Assembly (NCBI RefSeq): GCF_040026395.1
Contig: NZ_CP157278.1
Span: 5,084,001-5,148,000, forward strand
Direction of reading: 5' to 3'
DNA length: 64,000 nt
Origin: Pedobacter lusitanus
Lineage (GTDB): Bacteria > Bacteroidota > Bacteroidia > Sphingobacteriales > Sphingobacteriaceae
The position numbers were made by a program, and so were the translations under genes. The notes below the pieces were generated by a model. That model searched no databases. It had not been told where the DNA came from and saw only the letters and a program-made list of their open reading frames with translations. This document shows, in pieces, positions 17,894 through 27,495 of this stretch (position 1 is its first letter; each line of letters starts with the position of its first letter).

Positions 17894-19333
17894 ATGAAAT
17901 ATGACTATTACGATTTAATTGTAGCCGGTACCGGGTTTGCTTCAACCTTTTTCCTGAAAAAATATCTGGAAAAAAATAAGGGCGTAAAAAGGATTCTGGT
18001 GTTGGAACGTGGACAGTTGTTTCCACATACAGAAAGACTTAAAATAAAGAAAGGAGAGCACTCTGATTTTTTAGCTGATGAAAATTCCTGGGAAGAAAAA
18101 ATCATCAATAAAAACAAAGAAAAGAGATGGCCTTTTTCTACAGACTTTGGGGGAAGTTCTAATTGCTGGTGGGGTTGTACGCCAAGGTTTATGCCCGCAG
18201 ATTTTAAAATGAAGACCCTGTTTGGAATAGAAAACGACTGGCCGGTCACCTATGAACAGCTTGATCCGTATTATTACGAAGCAGAAGAATTAATGGCTGT
18301 ATCAGGTCCGGAAGGCACACCATTTCCAAGAACAGGAAAATATCCGCTTCCTCCGCATAACTTTACAGCAGTCGATAAAATACTCCATGAAAAATACGGT
18401 AAGCTGTATATCAGCCAGCCTACCGGCAGGGCCAGCCGTGCTGTTAAAGGAAGAAATGCCTGTATGGCGCATTCATCCTGTGATGTATGTGCCGTAAACG
18501 CCAAATTCACTATTGAGAATTCAAATATTGGCGTATATGAGGATCCGCAGGTAGAACTTGTCTATGGCGCACAGGTTTACAGTCTGGAAACTGTAGGAAA
18601 TGTGGTAAAGAAAGTAAATTATGTAAAGGATGGTAAAGATTTCCAGATCTCGGGAGAGGTCATTGTGCTGGGAACAAACCCGATGTTTAATTCCAATATT
18701 CTGTTAAATTCAGGAGACCGGAATCCGCTTACCGGTAAAGGATTTGGAGAACAGATGGGAATGCAGGTGCTGATTTACCTGGACAACCTGAAAAATACCG
18801 GAGGCAGTACCTGGGTCAATGCCAATGGTTATATGTTATATGATGGCGATCACCGGAAAGACTTTGCAGCCTGTCTGATTGAAGTGAATAACGCACCTTA
18901 CAATATCAGACTGGAAAGAGGGAAATGGTTAAATATGGCTTCTTTCAGAATGATTTTTGAAGATCTGCCGCTTTTGACAAACTATATCACTACTTCGGCA
19001 GATAAGCTGGTTCCGGAAGTCCATTTTAACGGCAGATCAGATTATGCCATTAAAGGCATGGAAAACATGAAAAAAGTACTGCCTGGAATTTTATCCTGTC
19101 TGCCTGTAGAGAAGCTTAAATATCTTGATCCCTTTCCAAATGAGGGGCATATTATAGGCGGAACGAGAATGGGCCTGAGTGCAGCAGATAGTGTGGTAGA
19201 TAAAAATATGATCCATCATCAGTACAGAAATGTCTTTGTATTAGGTAGCGGCGCTTTTACCACTTTTAGCGCGTCAAATCCTACTTTAACTTTAGCCGCT
19301 ATGTCTTTATACTCAGCAGATCATTCATTTTAA
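17894..19333 (+). CDS. GMC-type FAD-dependent oxidoreductase
   Basis: This 479-residue flavoprotein has a Rossmann FAD motif near its start (LIVAGTGFAS, 8-17), a GGSSNCWWGC region near residue 92, a Cys-rich segment (NACMAHSSCDVCAVNA, about 193-208) and a GMC C-terminal domain with GHIIGGTRMGLS and the SASNPTLTLAA flavin-binding end. The catalytic His/Asn-type positions of GMC enzymes appear to be present. It follows UbiA by 21 bp and is followed by an RR-signal protein, as in gluconate-dehydrogenase-type pairs. It may oxidise the sugar on the lipid carrier, a role DprE1 plays in mycobacteria; that analogy is inference. Confidence 0.87.
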   Translation: MKYDYYDLIVAGTGFASTFFLKKYLEKNKGVKRILVLERGQLFPHTERLKIKKGEHSDFLADENSWEEKIINKNKEKRWPFSTDFGGSSNCWWGCTPRFMPADFKMKTLFGIENDWPVTYEQLDPYYYEAEELMAVSGPEGTPFPRTGKYPLPPHNFTAVDKILHEKYGKLYISQPTGRASRAVKGRNACMAHSSCDVCAVNAKFTIENSNIGVYEDPQVELVYGAQVYSLETVGNVVKKVNYVKDGKDFQISGEVIVLGTNPMFNSNILLNSGDRNPLTGKGFGEQMGMQVLIYLDNLKNTGGSTWVNANGYMLYDGDHRKDFAACLIEVNNAPYNIRLERGKWLNMASFRMIFEDLPLLTNYITTSADKLVPEVHFNGRSDYAIKGMENMKKVLPGILSCLPVEKLKYLDPFPNEGHIIGGTRMGLSAADSVVDKNMIHHQYRNVFVLGSGAFTTFSASNPTLTLAAMSLYSADHSF

Positions 19334-19335
19334 TT

Positions 19336-19752
19336 ATGAAAAGGAGACAATTCATCACTATGGCTGGTATTGGTACAGGATTACTGATCCTTCCGCCAGC
19401 CTTATATTTATCTTCCCCGTCAGTCAGGAAATATGCCGGAAAGCTAATCAGAGAAGAACTGGATTATCTGAAACTCGATTCTGCCGGTGTTGATCAGTAT
19501 GTAAATGACTATTTCAATGCTTCGTCCAACAATATCATAACCAATCTCAGGTGGAAAACCTTTTATTATCTGGGTTTCAATAAGGACAGATCAAACCAGA
19601 TATTTGAGCTGATTAAATTCTATTTGTTATCAACAGATTTTTTTATTCATCAGATGGACGAAAGCAAAACCGTAAATTATCTGGGTTTATACAGCCCGTA
19701 TAAAAGTCCGGTTCCGAATCCATATTCGTTTGTGTTATATCCTTCGGTCTGA
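19336..19752 (+). CDS. small exported protein with twin-arginine-like signal
   Basis: This 138-residue protein starts 2 bp after the GMC oxidoreductase stop. Its N-terminus, MKRRQFITMAGIGTGLLILP, has the RR-x-F-hydrophobic pattern of a Tat signal. The remainder is helical and Tyr/Asn-rich with no metal motif I can see. Position and signal resemble the small subunit 3 of membrane gluconate-type dehydrogenases, which accompanies a GMC subunit to the periplasm. Homology is too weak to assert by eye. Confidence 0.7.
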   Translation: MKRRQFITMAGIGTGLLILPPALYLSSPSVRKYAGKLIREELDYLKLDSAGVDQYVNDYFNASSNNIITNLRWKTFYYLGFNKDRSNQIFELIKFYLLSTDFFIHQMDESKTVNYLGLYSPYKSPVPNPYSFVLYPSV

Positions 19753-19759
19753 TCTCTTT

Positions 19760-20701
19760 TTACTCCATTCTGGTGATAAATGCAATCAGGCTACTCAAAT
19801 CCTGGTTAAGAGAACGAATCGTAGACTGGAGCTGGTTAATCATCGTTGCTCTGGTGTGCAGATCGTCAGAACGATAATATCCTCCGTTGCCGAACAGTAA
19901 AGCTTCCTGTGTCTGATCAATATGCTCATCAAACTCAAACTGGAGCCATCTGTTTTTTATACTTTGGGAAAGCGTTACATCACCTTTATTACTGAAACTT
20001 TTTTCATGCAGCATTTCCCATACAAATTCCGGGTAATCTGTATTTGTTTTTGGTTCAGTCCATATGGTACGCAACAGATTATGATCATGATAAAACTCCA
20101 GTTGTTTTCCTTTAGGGTTGATAGTCAGAGCACCTAAACCTGCCCCTAACAGGCCTCCACCCACACCTACGGCAGTTTGTACACTGTTTTTAGAAATAGC
20201 TGCGGTTGCAACCGTGGTCAATGCACCTATAATTACAGATCCAACAGTTAATTTTGTGTTTCTTTTGCTGTTAATCCCATCCAGATAAGCAGCGGCCATA
20301 TCGGCTCTTTCTCCTTCACAATCCAGTTCTGCAGCGACAGCCTGTAACTGAGTCTGGGCAAGTAATAATCTGCTGGTTATTTTTTGTTTCAGCAGTACCT
20401 GTCTGGATATAGCTTCCGGCGAATGATCATGATTTATGGTATAAAGATCATTTACATAACTGCTTATACCCAGAATCCGGCAGAGCAGCTGGTCATGTGC
20501 AGAAATATTAGTTTTGGAGAGGTCAGTTCTGACTGAATCCTTCCATGATATTTCATTTTGAAGATAAGGAACGCCAGGCGCACAGTAATTATACTTAAAT
20601 CCCAGAAGTTTGGAATTGGATGCTGTTTTTTTGGGGGTACTGCAGGAGGAGATAACTGCGGTCAATAGTAAAACTGAGCAAATTTTCGATAGGTTTTTCA
20701 T
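19760..20701 (-). CDS. lipoprotein of unknown function
   Basis: This 313-residue protein has a lipoprotein signal peptide (AVISSCSTPKK, Cys20). The middle (about 150-200) is a glycine- and alanine-rich hydrophobic segment (SVIIGALTTVATAAISK then GVGGGLLGAGLGALT) like glycine-zipper membrane-inserting regions; the flanks are helical and polar. It converges with the RR-signal gene, with 7 bp between the stop codons. I do not recognise the family. Confidence 0.75.
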   Translation of the reverse strand: MKNLSKICSVLLLTAVISSCSTPKKTASNSKLLGFKYNYCAPGVPYLQNEISWKDSVRTDLSKTNISAHDQLLCRILGISSYVNDLYTINHDHSPEAISRQVLLKQKITSRLLLAQTQLQAVAAELDCEGERADMAAAYLDGINSKRNTKLTVGSVIIGALTTVATAAISKNSVQTAVGVGGGLLGAGLGALTINPKGKQLEFYHDHNLLRTIWTEPKTNTDYPEFVWEMLHEKSFSNKGDVTLSQSIKNRWLQFEFDEHIDQTQEALLFGNGGYYRSDDLHTRATMINQLQSTIRSLNQDLSSLIAFITRME

Positions 20702-20882
20702 GGATGGGTAGTCAGGTAGATGTGGCTTTTCTGGCAGAATTGATTGAATATAAATATAAAGGTTAGAAAAGCTCAGGGATAGATCTGTTATTTTTCAATG
20801 TTTCTTTAAATGAAATCCATCATTCTTATTGAAAATAGTCTTAACTGTTTAGTTATAAACAAACAAAGTTTCAGATTTTGTG

Positions 20883-20933
20883 TAGAATAATTCTAAATAA
20901 ATTTTGAAAAGCCGTTGTCAGGTGGTTTATTTG
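20883..20933 (+). promoter_or_regulatory. possible promoter and palindrome of the TonB receptor gene
   Basis: TTTG at 20903-20906, 19 bp, then TTTATTTG at 20926-20933 approximates the Bacteroidetes promoter (TTTG ... TAnnTTTG). Just upstream is a 13-nt perfect palindrome, TAGAATAATTCTA (20883-20895), which might be an operator, for example for iron control. It does not match the Fur consensus well. Confidence 0.35.
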
Positions 20934-20964
20934 CGCAAAATTTATAATCAATCTAAATAAATAT

Positions 20965-23394
20965 ATGATAAGACTTATACTTGCTCCTTTATTTGTACTC
21001 CTTACGTTGAACGTTTGTGCACAAACAACTGGTACTATTAAAGGGAAAATTTCGACCTCCGATGGTCATCCGGCAGCTTATGTTTCTGTTGGTCTGAAAA
21101 ATAAAAATCTGGGAAGTACCAGTAACGAAGAAGGATACTATACTATTAAAATGGTTAAACCAGGTCAGTATACCTTAAAAGTTTCTGCTGTGGGTAGTAA
21201 ATCTGTTGAAAAACAGATTAAAGTACAGGCCGGTGAAGAACTGAATGTTGACTTTATTATTGTTCAAAGTTCAGATGAGCTGAAAGAGATCAATATCAGG
21301 AGTAATGCAAGAAATAAATTCGCAACGAAGAAAAGCGAATATGTATCAAAGATGTCTCTGACCAATCTGGAAAATCCGCAGGTTTATACAACAGTTTCCA
21401 AAGAACTCATGGGCGATCAGCTGGTCTTTTCTGTAGACGATGCAACCAGGAATGTACCCGGACTGCAAAAAATGTGGGAAGCAACTTCAAGAGCAGGAGA
21501 TGGTGGCGGTTATTACAGTTCCCGTGGATTTATAGTGCAGAGCAAGATGAGAAATGGTGTTGCCGGTAACATAAGCACAAGAATTGATGCCGCTAACCTG
21601 GAGCGTCTGGAAGTGATTAAGGGCCCCTCTGCAACTCTATTTGGCAGTACGCTGACTTCTTATGGTGGCTTAATCAACAGAGTGACTAAAAAGCCTTATG
21701 AAGGTACAGGAGGTGAGGTAACCTACAGCAGAGGAAGTTATGATTTTGAGCGGGTAGCGGTAGATTTTAATGCACCAGTTTCGAAATCTGATCAGATTTA
21801 TATGCGTGTAAATGCTGCCTATAATTACGAAGGCAGCTTCCAGGACAGTGGATTTGATAAAAGTTTTTTTCTTGCACCGAGTTTATCTTATAAAGTAAAT
21901 GACCGGTTAGATCTGAATTTTGACGCGGAAATTTCTTCCGGACGAAATGTACCTAAACAGATTATCTTCTTTTATTTCCCGGCTTCGCAACTGGGATATG
22001 ACAGAGCAGATCAGGTTGGTCTGGACTATAGAAAATCATATATGAGCAATGACTTGTTACAAGTCTATAACAATGCAAATATCTTTGCTCAGGCAACCTA
22101 TAAGATTAGCAAAAAATGGACTTCGCAAACCAATATTACTCATACTTACAGCTATTCTAATGGCCGGAGCCCATATTTCTTTTTGGCCCCTGATAACATA
22201 GCTGTACCTGGATTACCGGCCTCTCCAAAGGCAAATTATTTATCCAGAGCTGATCAGTCTACTGAAAATGGTAAGGCAAAAGTTACTGAAATTCAGCAGA
22301 ACTTTAACGGCGAGTTTAATATTGGACAGGTTAAAAACAAGATCGTTGTTGGATTAGATTATATGCATAGCAATTCTAACATATTGTTCTATTCTACCAA
22401 TAAGATTGATGTGATCAACTTCAGAGGGTCAATGCCGAATTATAACAACTTTAACGCAGCTAGCGTGGCGGCGTATTATGCGTTGAACAGAACAAATCCG
22501 GATAGTGTTTCAAACTTTCTTTCTAAGTCAATAAATAATATATACAGTGCCTATGTATCGGATGCAATAGGTTTGACAGATCGTTTAACTGCCCTAGCTG
22601 CTTTAAGAGTAGATCGTTTTGAAAATATCAATAATGAGGCTGGTGCAGCTACAGGTAATAATCCTGCTTATAAACAGACTGCATTTTCACCAAAATTTGG
22701 TTTGGTATTCCAACCGGTAAAAGACCAGGTTTCAATTTTTGGAAATTATCAGAACAGTTTTACCAATCAGCAGGGAACAGACGTTAAAGGAAATACATTT
22801 AAGCCGGAACAAGCTAATCAATTGGAAGGCGGGGTTAAACTGGATGTTTTTAAAGGAAAGTTGAGTGGTACAATTTCTTATTATTATATCAAAGTAAAAG
22901 ATGTTTTAAGGACAGACCCTACAAATCCTAATTTTAGAATCCAGGACGGAGGTAAAATCAGTAAAGGTATAGAGTTTGAACTTAATGCCAATCCTTTCCA
23001 GGGGTTCAATATCCTGACGGGATTTGGTTACAATGAAAACCATTTTGTAAATGCAAGTGAAGATGTTGAAGGTCGTCGTGATGGTTCTTCTATGTCTCCT
23101 TATTCTGCCAATCTGTGGTTAAGTTATAAATTACCTTCGGGTTATTTAAAAGGACTGGGTGTCGGCTTTGGAGGTAATTATGCAAGTGACAACAAAATTG
23201 TTAACACCACCACAAGTGTTTTTACCTTACCAAAATATACGGTTTTAAATGCCAGTGTTTTCTATGATCATCCAAAATTCCGTATTGGTGCCAAAGTAGA
23301 CAACCTGACCAATAAAGAATACTGGATTGGTTATACCACTATGAATGCGCAGAAACTACGCAGTTTTGTAGGTAGTATCTCTTATAAATTCTAA
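20965..23394 (+). CDS. TonB-dependent siderophore-type receptor
   Basis: This 809-residue outer-membrane receptor has a signal peptide ending at VCAQ (20), a carboxypeptidase-regulatory-like domain (about 22-105, AAYVSVGLKNKNLGSTSNEEGYY), a plug (about 130-245, with RLEVIKGPSATLFGS and GGLINRVTKKP) and a barrel ending FVGSISYKF. The plug signature places it with FhuA/FpvA-like siderophore receptors, not SusC. No SusD follows; instead a phytase-like secreted protein lies 168 bp downstream beyond a strong terminator. The ligand is unknown. Confidence 0.93.
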   Translation: MIRLILAPLFVLLTLNVCAQTTGTIKGKISTSDGHPAAYVSVGLKNKNLGSTSNEEGYYTIKMVKPGQYTLKVSAVGSKSVEKQIKVQAGEELNVDFIIVQSSDELKEINIRSNARNKFATKKSEYVSKMSLTNLENPQVYTTVSKELMGDQLVFSVDDATRNVPGLQKMWEATSRAGDGGGYYSSRGFIVQSKMRNGVAGNISTRIDAANLERLEVIKGPSATLFGSTLTSYGGLINRVTKKPYEGTGGEVTYSRGSYDFERVAVDFNAPVSKSDQIYMRVNAAYNYEGSFQDSGFDKSFFLAPSLSYKVNDRLDLNFDAEISSGRNVPKQIIFFYFPASQLGYDRADQVGLDYRKSYMSNDLLQVYNNANIFAQATYKISKKWTSQTNITHTYSYSNGRSPYFFLAPDNIAVPGLPASPKANYLSRADQSTENGKAKVTEIQQNFNGEFNIGQVKNKIVVGLDYMHSNSNILFYSTNKIDVINFRGSMPNYNNFNAASVAAYYALNRTNPDSVSNFLSKSINNIYSAYVSDAIGLTDRLTALAALRVDRFENINNEAGAATGNNPAYKQTAFSPKFGLVFQPVKDQVSIFGNYQNSFTNQQGTDVKGNTFKPEQANQLEGGVKLDVFKGKLSGTISYYYIKVKDVLRTDPTNPNFRIQDGGKISKGIEFELNANPFQGFNILTGFGYNENHFVNASEDVEGRRDGSSMSPYSANLWLSYKLPSGYLKGLGVGFGGNYASDNKIVNTTTSVFTLPKYTVLNASVFYDHPKFRIGAKVDNLTNKEYWIGYTTMNAQKLRSFVGSISYKF

Positions 23395-23432
23395 ATCAGA
23401 TTTCTCCGCAGCAGCATTCTTGCTGCTTATCA

Positions 23433-23474
23433 GAAAAGGGGTATTCTGTTTAAAGAATACCCCTTTTCTTTTTT
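23433..23474 (+). terminator. strong Rho-independent terminator
   Basis: A perfect 14-bp stem (GAAAAGGGGTATTC / GAATACCCCTTTTC) with an 8-nt loop is followed by TTTTTT. It ends the TonB receptor transcript, so the next gene has its own promoter. Confidence 0.9.
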
Positions 23475-23562
23475 GCTGTTTTGAAATTCAATGGACATTG
23501 TTAAACAATATTGAATTAACATTGAGTTGACAGTATAACCTTTTTTTTGTGAAAACATTCTT

Positions 23563-24861
23563 ATGAAAAAAACGATACTATCTTCTTTCCTTATGCTTAC
23601 GGTCTCTTTGTATTCCTGTAAAAAAAATAATGGCGAAACAGTTACCGGGAATTTAACCTATCCGGATATGGCAGAAGCTGCTGATCCTGCTGTACTCTTC
23701 ACTGCTTCAAATGGAGTTAAAGTCTATAACGGAGGTTTTGGTTCTGCTGTAGCAGCCGATCCGAATGATCCTGCTGTTTTCTATATGTTAACCGATCGCG
23801 GTCCGAATGCTGATGGACCAGCTGAAAATATTAAGATTTTTGGTAAGCCTGATTTTACCCCTCAGATAGGTAAATTCCGGTTAAAAGATGGAAAACTGGT
23901 ATTGGAACAAACCATTCTGTTAAAAAATGCAGCTGGTGTAAATTTAAATGGTTTACCAAATCTGCCGGGTGCCGGTTCCAGTGAAGAAACGGCAATTGAT
24001 CTTAACGGCACTGTTCTGGCTCCTGGTCCGGATGGACTGGACTCTGAAGGTTTAGTCCGCGCTGCTGATGGCAGTTTCTGGGTGAGTGACGAGTATGGGC
24101 CACATCTGGTTCATTTTGATCCGGCAGGAAAAACCATTGAAAGAATAAATCCCTTTGGTGATGGTACGGGCGGTCGTAAAATTCCTGCTGTATTTGCGAG
24201 ACGAAAACCTAACCGCGGAATGGAAGGACTAACTATCACACCAGATGGAAAAACGCTGGTTGGCATCATGCAGTCTCCAATGTTCAATCCGTCTAAAGCA
24301 GAAGTAAAAGGTTCTGTTGTATTACGTATACTGACTTTTGAAATTGCTACAGGTGCAACTAAACAATATGTTTATTTAATGGATAATGCTTCACTGACGG
24401 GTGTTAGTGAGATCCTGGCAGTAAACAGTACTACTTTTTTAACACTGGAGAGAGATGGTGATTATGGTGGTGCACCAACCAGTCCTGCTACCTTTAAGAA
24501 GGTATTTAAGATTGATCTTTCTAATGCTACAGATATTTCTGATGCAGCTAATGGTGCAACAGGGAAGTTATTTGGTGGTAAAACTCCGGAACAATTAAAG
24601 GATCTGGCTGGTATCCAGGGTGCAGGTATTGTACCGGTGAGCAAAACCGAGGTCCTGGATCTTTTAAAGAATTTACCAACTGTTTATCCGCATGATAAAG
24701 CAGAAGGAATGGCTTTAGTGAACGGAAATACCCTGGTGATCTCCAATGATGATGATTTTGGTGTAATTCCAGGAGCAAATGGTTCATTTGCGGCAAAAAT
24801 TCTGCCTTCTATCAATCAGGTTGACCGCAACAGGTTATATTTTGTGAAAATAAAACTGTAA
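23563..24861 (+). CDS. secreted esterase-like protein of the phytase-like family
   Basis: This 432-residue lipoprotein (signal SLYSCKK, Cys19) matches the phytase-like esterase family (PF13449 type), a beta-propeller. Typical stretches are DGLDSEGLVRAADGSFWVSD-EYGP, KPNRGMEGLTITPDGK, LERDGDYGG and KAEGMALVNGNTLVISNDDDFG. It acts at the cell surface or in the periplasm. The family name comes from distant similarity to phytases and true substrates are poorly known. It follows the TonB receptor but is separated from it by a strong terminator. Confidence 0.85.
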   Translation: MKKTILSSFLMLTVSLYSCKKNNGETVTGNLTYPDMAEAADPAVLFTASNGVKVYNGGFGSAVAADPNDPAVFYMLTDRGPNADGPAENIKIFGKPDFTPQIGKFRLKDGKLVLEQTILLKNAAGVNLNGLPNLPGAGSSEETAIDLNGTVLAPGPDGLDSEGLVRAADGSFWVSDEYGPHLVHFDPAGKTIERINPFGDGTGGRKIPAVFARRKPNRGMEGLTITPDGKTLVGIMQSPMFNPSKAEVKGSVVLRILTFEIATGATKQYVYLMDNASLTGVSEILAVNSTTFLTLERDGDYGGAPTSPATFKKVFKIDLSNATDISDAANGATGKLFGGKTPEQLKDLAGIQGAGIVPVSKTEVLDLLKNLPTVYPHDKAEGMALVNGNTLVISNDDDFGVIPGANGSFAAKILPSINQVDRNRLYFVKIKL

Positions 24862-24892
24862 TTATCATATTTTTTTTGTTGAAAACAGGCTA

Positions 24893-24929
24893 AAAAAAAG
24901 CTCTTGCCAGATCGGTGAGGGCTTTTTTT
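24893..24929 (+). terminator. Rho-independent terminator
   Basis: The stem AAAAAAAGCTCTTGCC / GGTGAGGGCTTTTTTT pairs along its full length, including G-T wobbles, around an AGATC loop. It follows the phytase-like gene by about 30 bp. Confidence 0.85.
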
Positions 24930-25114
24930 AATACACAGATTATCTGGTAAATAGCTTGTGTTTTTCTCCGGGTTTTTGTGGATTATTAATCCTGGTCATT
25001 ATAATTTGTCTGAAATTTCTCTCCTTACAGGTGAACAATTTTGTTGAATATTTGATATCATTTAAGAAATAATGCTACATTTGTCGCCACAGAGCGGATA
25101 TCCAGAATTTTAAT

Positions 25115-25198
25115 GCCCGGATGGCGAAATTGGTAAACGTTGCGGTCTCAGAAGCCGTTGGAGTAAGATCCTTGAGAGTTCGAGTCTCTCTTCGGGCA
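25115..25198 (+). tRNA. tRNA-Leu(CAG)
   Basis: This 84-nt type II tRNA has acceptor arms GCCCGGA / TTCGGGC, a long variable arm and a GTTCGAGTC T-loop. The anticodon loop CTCAGAA gives CAG. CCA is not encoded directly after the discriminator A. It is the only tRNA in the left 57 kb of the window. Confidence 0.95.
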
Positions 25199-25220
25199 CA
25201 CCAATATCAAAGCTCTTTAT

Positions 25221-25253
25221 AGCCTGTAAACCGAAAGTTTACAGGCTTTTTTA
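25221..25253 (+). terminator. tRNA terminator
   Basis: A perfect 11-bp stem (AGCCTGTAAAC / GTTTACAGGCT) with loop CGAAA is followed by TTTTTT, 22 nt after the tRNA 3' end. Confidence 0.92.
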
Positions 25254-25283
25254 TTTTAACTGCATAGCTAAATATAGTCTGAT

Positions 25284-26324
25284 ATGTTCAGGAGGAAAAT
25301 TATCGCATTGATTACTTTAGGTCTGCTCTGCGCGTTACAGGTAAATGCACAAAAATCCTGTCTGATTATCCCTGATTCTCTGGGTAAATACCTTGTAAAT
25401 GCATTTCTAACTCAGCAAGATCTCGGTAAAGCTTCTGTGTTTTCTGATACAGCAGTTGCGCCGCAGCTGATAAATTCCTGGAACAGACTGCTTCATACTG
25501 CAAAGACGGAGAATATTACCAGTTCAAATACCAGTTTTTATAACAGTTATTTTTCCACCAATCAGGTATTTGATCAATCAGGGCTGCCGGATGGTATGAT
25601 TTTATACGCTGCATTTCAAAAAGAAAGTGATACGCTGGCTATTCAGTTCAAATTATTAAGGCAGGAAAATAAATGGCAGTTGACTGCTGTTGATGATCAT
25701 TTTTTTCGGTTCAGGACAGAAGAAAGCAATAAGATTACTTTTGAACGTGCAGCTCAAAAAGAAGAATCAGGTGTCATGAACCAGGCAGGTGTTCCTTTCG
25801 CTGATCAGACTATCAGTGATGACCGCTGGAAAGCAGCAGGTACCTGTGTTTCTGACCCGATATCTTTTATTACTGCTGTTTTACAGGATATAGCGGCAAA
25901 TAAGCCGGTTAAAGAGTTTCCTTATCTTTTGTCCGAATCTGATTTTATCCAATATTTCCGTCAGGATCTGCTGAAGATGGTGGCAACTAAGTTTAAAGGA
26001 TCACCTGGCAAGCAGGAGATTGAACTGCTCAACGTATTTCGGGACCTTTTAGCTAATCATCCGGAGCAATACTATAATCAGTCCGTCGAGGATATCGGTT
26101 CTGCTTCCAGACTACTGCATGAATTTAAGTATACGATCAGTAAAAATAAATCAGTTGGTTATCATATCAGAAATTATGACAATGACCTGTATGCCGGAGG
26201 TAAAATTTGTCTTGAAGTAACGGTGAAATATGAAACTGATGAAGGTGAAAAGAGTATTCAATTCTCATGTTACTGGATTAAAGGCAGATGGGTACTTGTT
26301 CAATTAGAACGGTCATTTTTTTAG
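25284..26324 (+). CDS. secreted protein of unknown function
   Basis: This 346-residue protein has a clear signal peptide (MFRRKIIALITLGLLCALQVNAQ). The rest is soluble, with alternating beta and helical segments, and I see no known motif. Two cysteines (CVSD near residue 191 and FSCYW near 332) could form a disulphide. It stands alone after tRNA-Leu and is followed by 115 bp without a gene. Confidence 0.75.
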   Translation: MFRRKIIALITLGLLCALQVNAQKSCLIIPDSLGKYLVNAFLTQQDLGKASVFSDTAVAPQLINSWNRLLHTAKTENITSSNTSFYNSYFSTNQVFDQSGLPDGMILYAAFQKESDTLAIQFKLLRQENKWQLTAVDDHFFRFRTEESNKITFERAAQKEESGVMNQAGVPFADQTISDDRWKAAGTCVSDPISFITAVLQDIAANKPVKEFPYLLSESDFIQYFRQDLLKMVATKFKGSPGKQEIELLNVFRDLLANHPEQYYNQSVEDIGSASRLLHEFKYTISKNKSVGYHIRNYDNDLYAGGKICLEVTVKYETDEGEKSIQFSCYWIKGRWVLVQLERSFF

Positions 26325-26439
26325 GTATATGCGCACTTCTGTATGTAAAGTCAAATCTTTCTGTACAGGATATTTTTACCATTACTAATCTCTAATTTTA
26401 TAAAACAGGCAGATATTTCTGCATTAGAGGGCTTACGTA

Positions 26440-27459
26440 ATGGTAAATGAAACACATCAGACAAAATTATCAGCTATTCCATATTCAGTATTAGATTTAG
26501 CTACAGTAGTGGCGGGAAAGACCCCTGCTGATACTTTTCGCAATAGCCTTGATCTGGCACAAAATGCAGAGAAATTTGGGTATACCAGATACTGGCTGGC
26601 AGAACATCATAATATGATAAGTGTTGCGAGTTCGGCAACTTCATTGCTGATCGGTCATATTGCGGGTGGTACAAATACGATCCGTGTAGGGTCGGGAGGA
26701 ATTATGTTACCCAATCATTCTCCTTTAATTGTGGCAGAACAATTTGGTACTCTGGCATCTTTATATCCCGGAAGGATAGATCTGGGACTTGGTCGTGCAC
26801 CAGGTACTGATCAGACAACTGCAATGGCTATCAGGGGAGAAAGATTTAGTGCCGTACATGATTTTCCCCAGGATATTATCAAGTTGCAGACTTTTTTTTC
26901 AGCAGACAATGCGAACAGCCGTGTAAGGGCTATTCCCGGCGAAGGATTAGATATTCCAATCTGGGTATTGGGCTCAAGTACCGATAGTGCCCGTTTGGCC
27001 GCGGCTATGGGCTTGCCATATGCTTTTGCCAGTCATTTTGCGCCAGCTCAGTTTTTGACAGCAATTCATATTTACCGTCAGAATTTCAAGCCATCCGCTC
27101 ATCTGAAGGCTCCTTATGTTATTTCCTGTATCAATGTAATCGCTGCAGATACTGATGCTGAAGCTGATAGACTTTCGACTTCATTAAAGCGGTTTTTTAT
27201 GGGAGTAGTAACCGGAAAACTGGAACTGTTACAACCTCCGGTTGATAACATGGATAGTGTCTGGACAGATTATGAAGAGGCTGCGGTTAATCAAATGATA
27301 GCCTGTTCTTTCTTTGGCAGTCCGGCAACAATCAGGGAAGATATGGAGTCTTTTATTAAACAGACGCAGGTCGATGAGATCATGATAACCTCTCACATTT
27401 TTGATCATCAGGCAAGAGTACATTCTTATGAGCTTTTTGCAGACCTGATGAAGGCTTAA
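26440..27459 (+). CDS. LLM-class (luciferase-like) flavin-dependent monooxygenase
   Basis: This 339-residue protein has the bacterial-luciferase TIM barrel. Visible are [10 protein letters not shown] (about 46-55), [38 protein letters not shown] (about 112-124) and [27 protein letters not shown]. These are typical of the subgroup related to alkanal monooxygenases that uses reduced FMN. Substrate unknown. The next gene, an aldo/keto reductase, starts 36 bp downstream in the same direction and may be co-transcribed. Confidence 0.9.
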   Translation: MVNETHQTKLSAIPYSVLDLATVVAGKTPADTFRNSLDLAQNAEKFGYTRYWLAEHHNMISVASSATSLLIGHIAGGTNTIRVGSGGIMLPNHSPLIVAEQFGTLASLYPGRIDLGLGRAPGTDQTTAMAIRGERFSAVHDFPQDIIKLQTFFSADNANSRVRAIPGEGLDIPIWVLGSSTDSARLAAAMGLPYAFASHFAPAQFLTAIHIYRQNFKPSAHLKAPYVISCINVIAADTDAEADRLSTSLKRFFMGVVTGKLELLQPPVDNMDSVWTDYEEAAVNQMIACSFFGSPATIREDMESFIKQTQVDEIMITSHIFDHQARVHSYELFADLMKA

Positions 27460-27495
27460 CAGGAAAGAGAGTATTAGATTATAAATTAACATAAC

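Noticed and set aside
20883..20895. TAGAATAATTCTA as a Fur box for the siderophore-type receptor
   Set aside because: The palindrome is perfect but does not match the Fur consensus, so it is only noted as a possible operator.
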